DNA from: Fomes fomentarius
Taxonomy: Eukaryota; Basidiomycota; Agaricomycetes; Polyporales; Polyporaceae
Length of the DNA: 64,000 nt
Assembly: GCA_022606135.1 (NCBI GenBank)
Contig: JABYQN010000015.1
Location: forward strand, 1-64,000
Direction: 5' to 3'
Shown in pieces: positions 60,344 to 64,000 of this stretch. Made by a program: the position numbers and the translations under genes. The first letter of the stretch is position 1, and each line of letters opens with the position of its first letter. The notes beneath the pieces are model-generated. The model searched no databases. It saw only the letters and a list, made by a program, of their open reading frames with translations, and was not told the DNA's origin.

Positions 60344-62974
60344 ATGACTGTTGTGACTGCAAGCTCACACAGTCGGAAGATGCGTGCCCTTCGAGAGCTT
60401 CGTTCGCGTTTCCCCAAAGGACCAGGTTCATCTGGTCCCGAGGGTCGCAACGAATCAGAGGGACCATCTGAGATTGCTGCGAGCTCCGGTAAGCCGCAAG
60501 GACACCACTCTACTCCAGTGAAGCCTCCCCGACTCACTCTCTTTACGCACAAAGATATGAAGAAGATTCCTCTGCTAGCGGCTCTGACCAGCAACTCCAC
60601 GTTTGTCAAAGATCATCTCAACAAGCCTCCGAAATCTTGCGCTCGAAGCATAACCACCAAGGTCAACAAGCACCTCGCTGGGAAGCTTAAGGCCGCCACT
60701 TCCGAGAGCACCACCTACACGCCCGCCCGAGACTTGCTGAACAACCTTAGCAAAACGATGTGGAGTACGTCACCCTAATCATGACTCTTGTATCCGCGCT
60801 GAATACTGACTCATCTGATTCTACACAGAGGCCGTGAGCAACAGGGCCAAAGAGCTTCATCTCGACAAGTGTCTAGGTCCTATTGAGTTCATGGATCACC
60901 ACGCCAGTCCTCTTACTCATTACCCATACGGCAAGATTGAGGATAAGCCGGATATCGTCGCCGTTTTCCCTCTCTCAGTGCACCCACCATTCCATTATCC
61001 AAACACGGCAGGCGGAGCCGTTACCGGCATTCCCCACCATCGTATCGAGACGCTCGCGGAGTCGAAGGGTTTAGGAGGACCTGACGCGAAGCCTCAGGCC
61101 GCGACGTATGCTGCTCAGCACTTGCGAGCTCGACCAGACCACCCCGCATTCTACTGCCTCAGCATAAAGCCGAAGGGGTTCGAGATACTCTACGCCGATT
61201 CTACCGGTCCACACATGTCTGAGGTCTTCTCATGGGACGACCTGGATGTCCTCGCGATGTATGTCTATTCGCTCTACGATCCTCCGAAGGGCCACATTCT
61301 GCGCGATCAATCAGTCACCCCCGTCACCTCCTCGGATAATCCTTTGGGCCCAGCGACTTGGAATGTCCTCGCTGACGGTGTCTGGTACCAAGGCGCCAAC
61401 ATTCTCTTCCTGGGCGACCCTTGGAGTCGACGCACCACTATTTTCCTCTGCAAATGGCCGTCTATCAGACCTAATTTCCACCTGATCATCAAGGATTATT
61501 ATAGACACAAGGTGAGGCGGTATGACGAGGCTAAGCTGATTGACCATATCCACAAGGAAGGGTTTGTTCCTGGAGTCGTCCGCCTGGGATGGGCGGGTGA
61601 TGTGAAGGATGATGAAGGAGAGCCGATGACTTCCGGCGACGGAGATGACCTTCGTATACGACGGAGGCTGGTAATTCCAGATGTTGGCGAGGATTTGCTA
61701 TAGGCGAAGTCAGTGAACGATCTACTCAAGATCATCTATGACGTGCTGGAGGGTGAGTACTCTGTGCTCTATGCTCTGTGGTTGTACATTGACATCTTGA
61801 TCTTTATAATCAGTGCATCGGCTAGTCGCCAAACGTCGCGACGTGCTCCATCGCGATATGAGCATCTACAATATCCTCATGTATCCGAAGTGGGGAAAGT
61901 TCACGAACCACAAGTTTATCAAAGATCTCCCTCCGCTGATTGACGACATTCTTGGCGGTCAACTCAGGTATGTCTAACACTGTCTGGTTCTCAATTTAGC
62001 TGACCTTCTATCAGGAACTCTGACGAATATCAAGCATTATGTCTATTGACAGATTTCGACAATTCCGCCATGCTCGACGACACGTCGCAGCCAAATGAAC
62101 TTGCGCTTCGCACAGTACGTTGTGTGGTGCGTCTGATGTTAAGTTAGCCTCATTTTGTTCTCTCCAGGGTACCCCGATGTATATCGCACGCTCCGTGGCT
62201 GCAGGCCGCCTCTGGGTCACACCGACCTCATTCAAATATTCGAAGCCCATGCCCGAGCTGATTCCCGCGGCCAGAGAGCTCTACGACAAGCTGCATGGCC
62301 CTGAAAGATACAAGCTCTACGAAGACGTCCCCGGTGTCACCATACACGGTGGTATCCCTCCTCCCCCAACCATGGATACGACTGACCTCGAACTCCCTCC
62401 TGGCTTTCGTCACAAGCTGGAGTATGACGCTGAGTCTACCTTTTGGACAACAGCAGCTGCCCTTCTGCAAGTCCAGCCCGCGAAAGGAATGGACACTAGC
62501 ATCACGTGTGGAAATCTCAAGGCGATGTGGGCAGAATTCGAGCGGCACACCATTGGAGAGAGAGGGGTCGACCAAACAGATTCCCGGGAGGCTGCATTCC
62601 TCGGCCGTATGCTCCCCGGCTACGCCAACGCCTTCCTGCCGTGCATGCAGGATGTTGCGGCTCTTCTCTTTCACATGGCGCAACAGGTCAGGCCTTCGTA
62701 CGGCCTGATGAGCACTCCTCCACCGCACGACGACCATCTTCACGAGGCTTTGCAGCGTCTCATCCTCAACTACCTGGTTGAGCATCGAGACAACGACATC
62801 GAACTAACTCCCGGTGTTACGCGGTCTACGAATGGCATCCCGGGTTCTCGGGGTACAAAGCGGACGAGAGAAATCGTAGCTGAGGAGCTTAGGGGGGCCA
62901 AACGCCCAATGCGATCGAAGGACTCAAGTATGCCTCCTCAAGCGGAAAACGGATTCCCACCCTGCTACGCCTGA
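60344..62974 (+). pseudogene. FunK1-type protein kinase with one in-frame stop
   Basis: Member of the basidiomycete-expanded fungal kinase family FunK1; substrates unknown. Exons 60344-60764, 60829-61752, 61814-61967, 62015-62114 and 62168-62974 form a single 802-codon frame interrupted once, by TAG at 61701-61703 (codon 432), probably from CAG. Flanking residues (LVIPDVGEDLL before, AKSVNDLLKIIYDVLE after) match the family, so the stop is a lesion and not an intron edge. The catalytic loop LHRDMSIYNIL (D463) is intact, the metal-binding motif is DFD (513-515) rather than DFG, and GTPMYIARS (534-542) marks the activation-segment end. The C-terminus is basic (SRGTKRTRE, GAKRPMRSK). It may be a recent pseudogene or a sequence error; if truncated, it lacks all catalytic motifs. 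Confidence 0.88.
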
Positions 62975-63589
62975 TCTACCATGGATTTGGTTGAAGCGTC
63001 CTTGGCTGCGAGTTGTTGGCTGTTTGATTGATTGTTCCTGCATAGTCCCGTTGACTCGCTTCCCGTCGGCATATACTACCTGTATCATTCTCCACTTATG
63101 TAATCGCCTCCGATTCGTTGTGTACCAACATCTCAGTGAACAATATATATCTTCCGAGTATCTTCTCTGTATGCAACAAACTGTTCCTTCGGACTGCATC
63201 TCCGAGTCTTGCACCTGACCTAGCCGCGTAGAAATTCGGCATTCCCACTGTGCAGGCAATACAAGTTCAAGCTAGTAATGGTGGACATGCATAGATCGTT
63301 GATAGCATGCACATGTACACCCGTTATCGAGCCAGAGCCAGATGCATTATGCATATATGCGATCTGTGCAGCGCATGTATGCATACACTCAAAACAAACC
63401 GCTCATGGTTCGCATGACGTGATGTGCGTTCGCCGTTCGCGTTGGCTGCGACACTCGCTTTGCTCGATCACCTACACGAGCCAGTCAGGCAGGCGTGCTG
63501 GGACTGTCGACAGCGTGTTCAGAGGAATTTGCTCGAAGGGAGATTCTCGCTTCAACTCGCAGGATGGCTGTTACAAATGCTTTGTATTG
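62975..63589. other. Intergenic, 3' of the FunK1 gene
   Basis: No gene is seen. Short strings such as 'tgtatgcatacactcaaaac' recall the module junctions near 53440, so relic DNA may begin here. Confidence 0.35.
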
Positions 63590-64000
63590 AAAATACATGC
63601 ACATGATCCCTCTGGATATCACAGCAAACATGCGACATTGTATCCAACCACACTGCATTTGCGCCGCAGGGCCGGCGAATGGATCGCCCTGGGCACCACC
63701 ATCTGGACATGGTTGGCAAGGACGTGGGCAGTCAGCTGTCAGAACCGACTCCGAAAATTGCGTATCCGCGCCGTGTTTCCGCCCATCACAGCGTTCAGAA
63801 TGTGGGACTCATTGAGCAGTGCATGTACGCTCGATACGCGGCGCATGGGTCCTCATGTGCGATACGAAACCGGGGCTGCGGTGTGCTGCGTGGTGTATGC
63901 AGTCCAAAACAAAGACTACCATCCGATGCGTCTTGATGCTCGTATTCCGGGCGTCGCAGGACGTCATCAACGGTCATCAAGGGCCTACGAGAGAACGGCG
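63590..64000. repeat. Edge of a further HET-module relic
   Basis: 63590-63740 matches spacer block J ('gatatcacagcaaacatgcg', 'ctggacatggttggcaagga'). From about 63770 the sequence jumps to R1 ('ccgtgtttccgcccatcaca', 'ctcatgtgcgatacgaaacc'), so the HET gene and its flanks are deleted. The minus-strand trace TPRSTPQPRFRIAHEDPCAAY is the same R1 peptide. Confidence 0.65.

Noticed and set aside
61671..61703. A 33-nt intron that would remove the FunK1 stop
   Set aside because: gtaatt...ctatag has the right ends, but it is too short and would delete VIPDVGEDLL, which matches the kinase family.

Overview
The window looks like nuclear DNA of a filamentous basidiomycete, most likely an Agaricomycete. 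Its genes are split by many short GT-AG introns (mostly 50-75 nt). It carries a FunK1-type protein kinase, HET-domain genes, a CsbD-like stress protein and an intron-rich AKR7 aldo-keto reductase family, a mix typical of wood- and litter-decay fungi. The order is not identified.

Layout. (1) 1-2.8 kb: no certain gene; two copies of a minus-strand unit with splice-like borders. (2) 2.9-13.9 kb: a tandem array of four intact AKR7-type (aflatoxin-aldehyde-reductase-like) genes plus one 3' relic. All four share a 12-exon structure with nearly invariant exon lengths. Two of the units carry an F-box gene relic downstream. (3) 14.8-26.8 kb: the conserved housekeeping part, with mitochondrial RNA polymerase (7 exons, minus), a CsbD-like stress protein (plus), histone H2A.Z (4 exons, minus) and a PalI/SUR7-like membrane protein (5 exons, plus). 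A HET pseudogene lies between the polymerase and the CsbD-like gene. (4) 27-52.8 kb: three degenerate tandem modules of about 8-8.5 kb. Each is ordered PalI-like relic, conserved spacer, HET gene, and a roughly 2-kb repeat called R1 here. Two HET genes are open and one is a broken deletion derivative. A complete 3.7-kb Mutator-like transposon with 101-bp terminal inverted repeats and a 9-bp target duplication interrupts the third R1. (5) 52.6-60.2 kb: relics of the same modules, including AKR 3' fragments, an inverted R1, and a 0.7-kb inverted repeat whose arms lie 4.1 kb apart and overlap a small unrecognised gene. (6) 60.3-63.0 kb: a FunK1 kinase gene, complete except for one in-frame stop. 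(7) 63.6-64.0 kb: the edge of a further relic module.

How it works together. The AKR array probably supplies NADPH-dependent reduction of reactive aldehydes. The HET modules look like an allorecognition or innate-immunity locus growing and decaying by segmental duplication, always next to fragments of one membrane-protein gene. The housekeeping genes between the two arrays are intact and under obvious constraint. Exon boundaries were worked out by hand from splice signals, reading frame and comparison between copies; family names come from recognised motifs, not from a database search.
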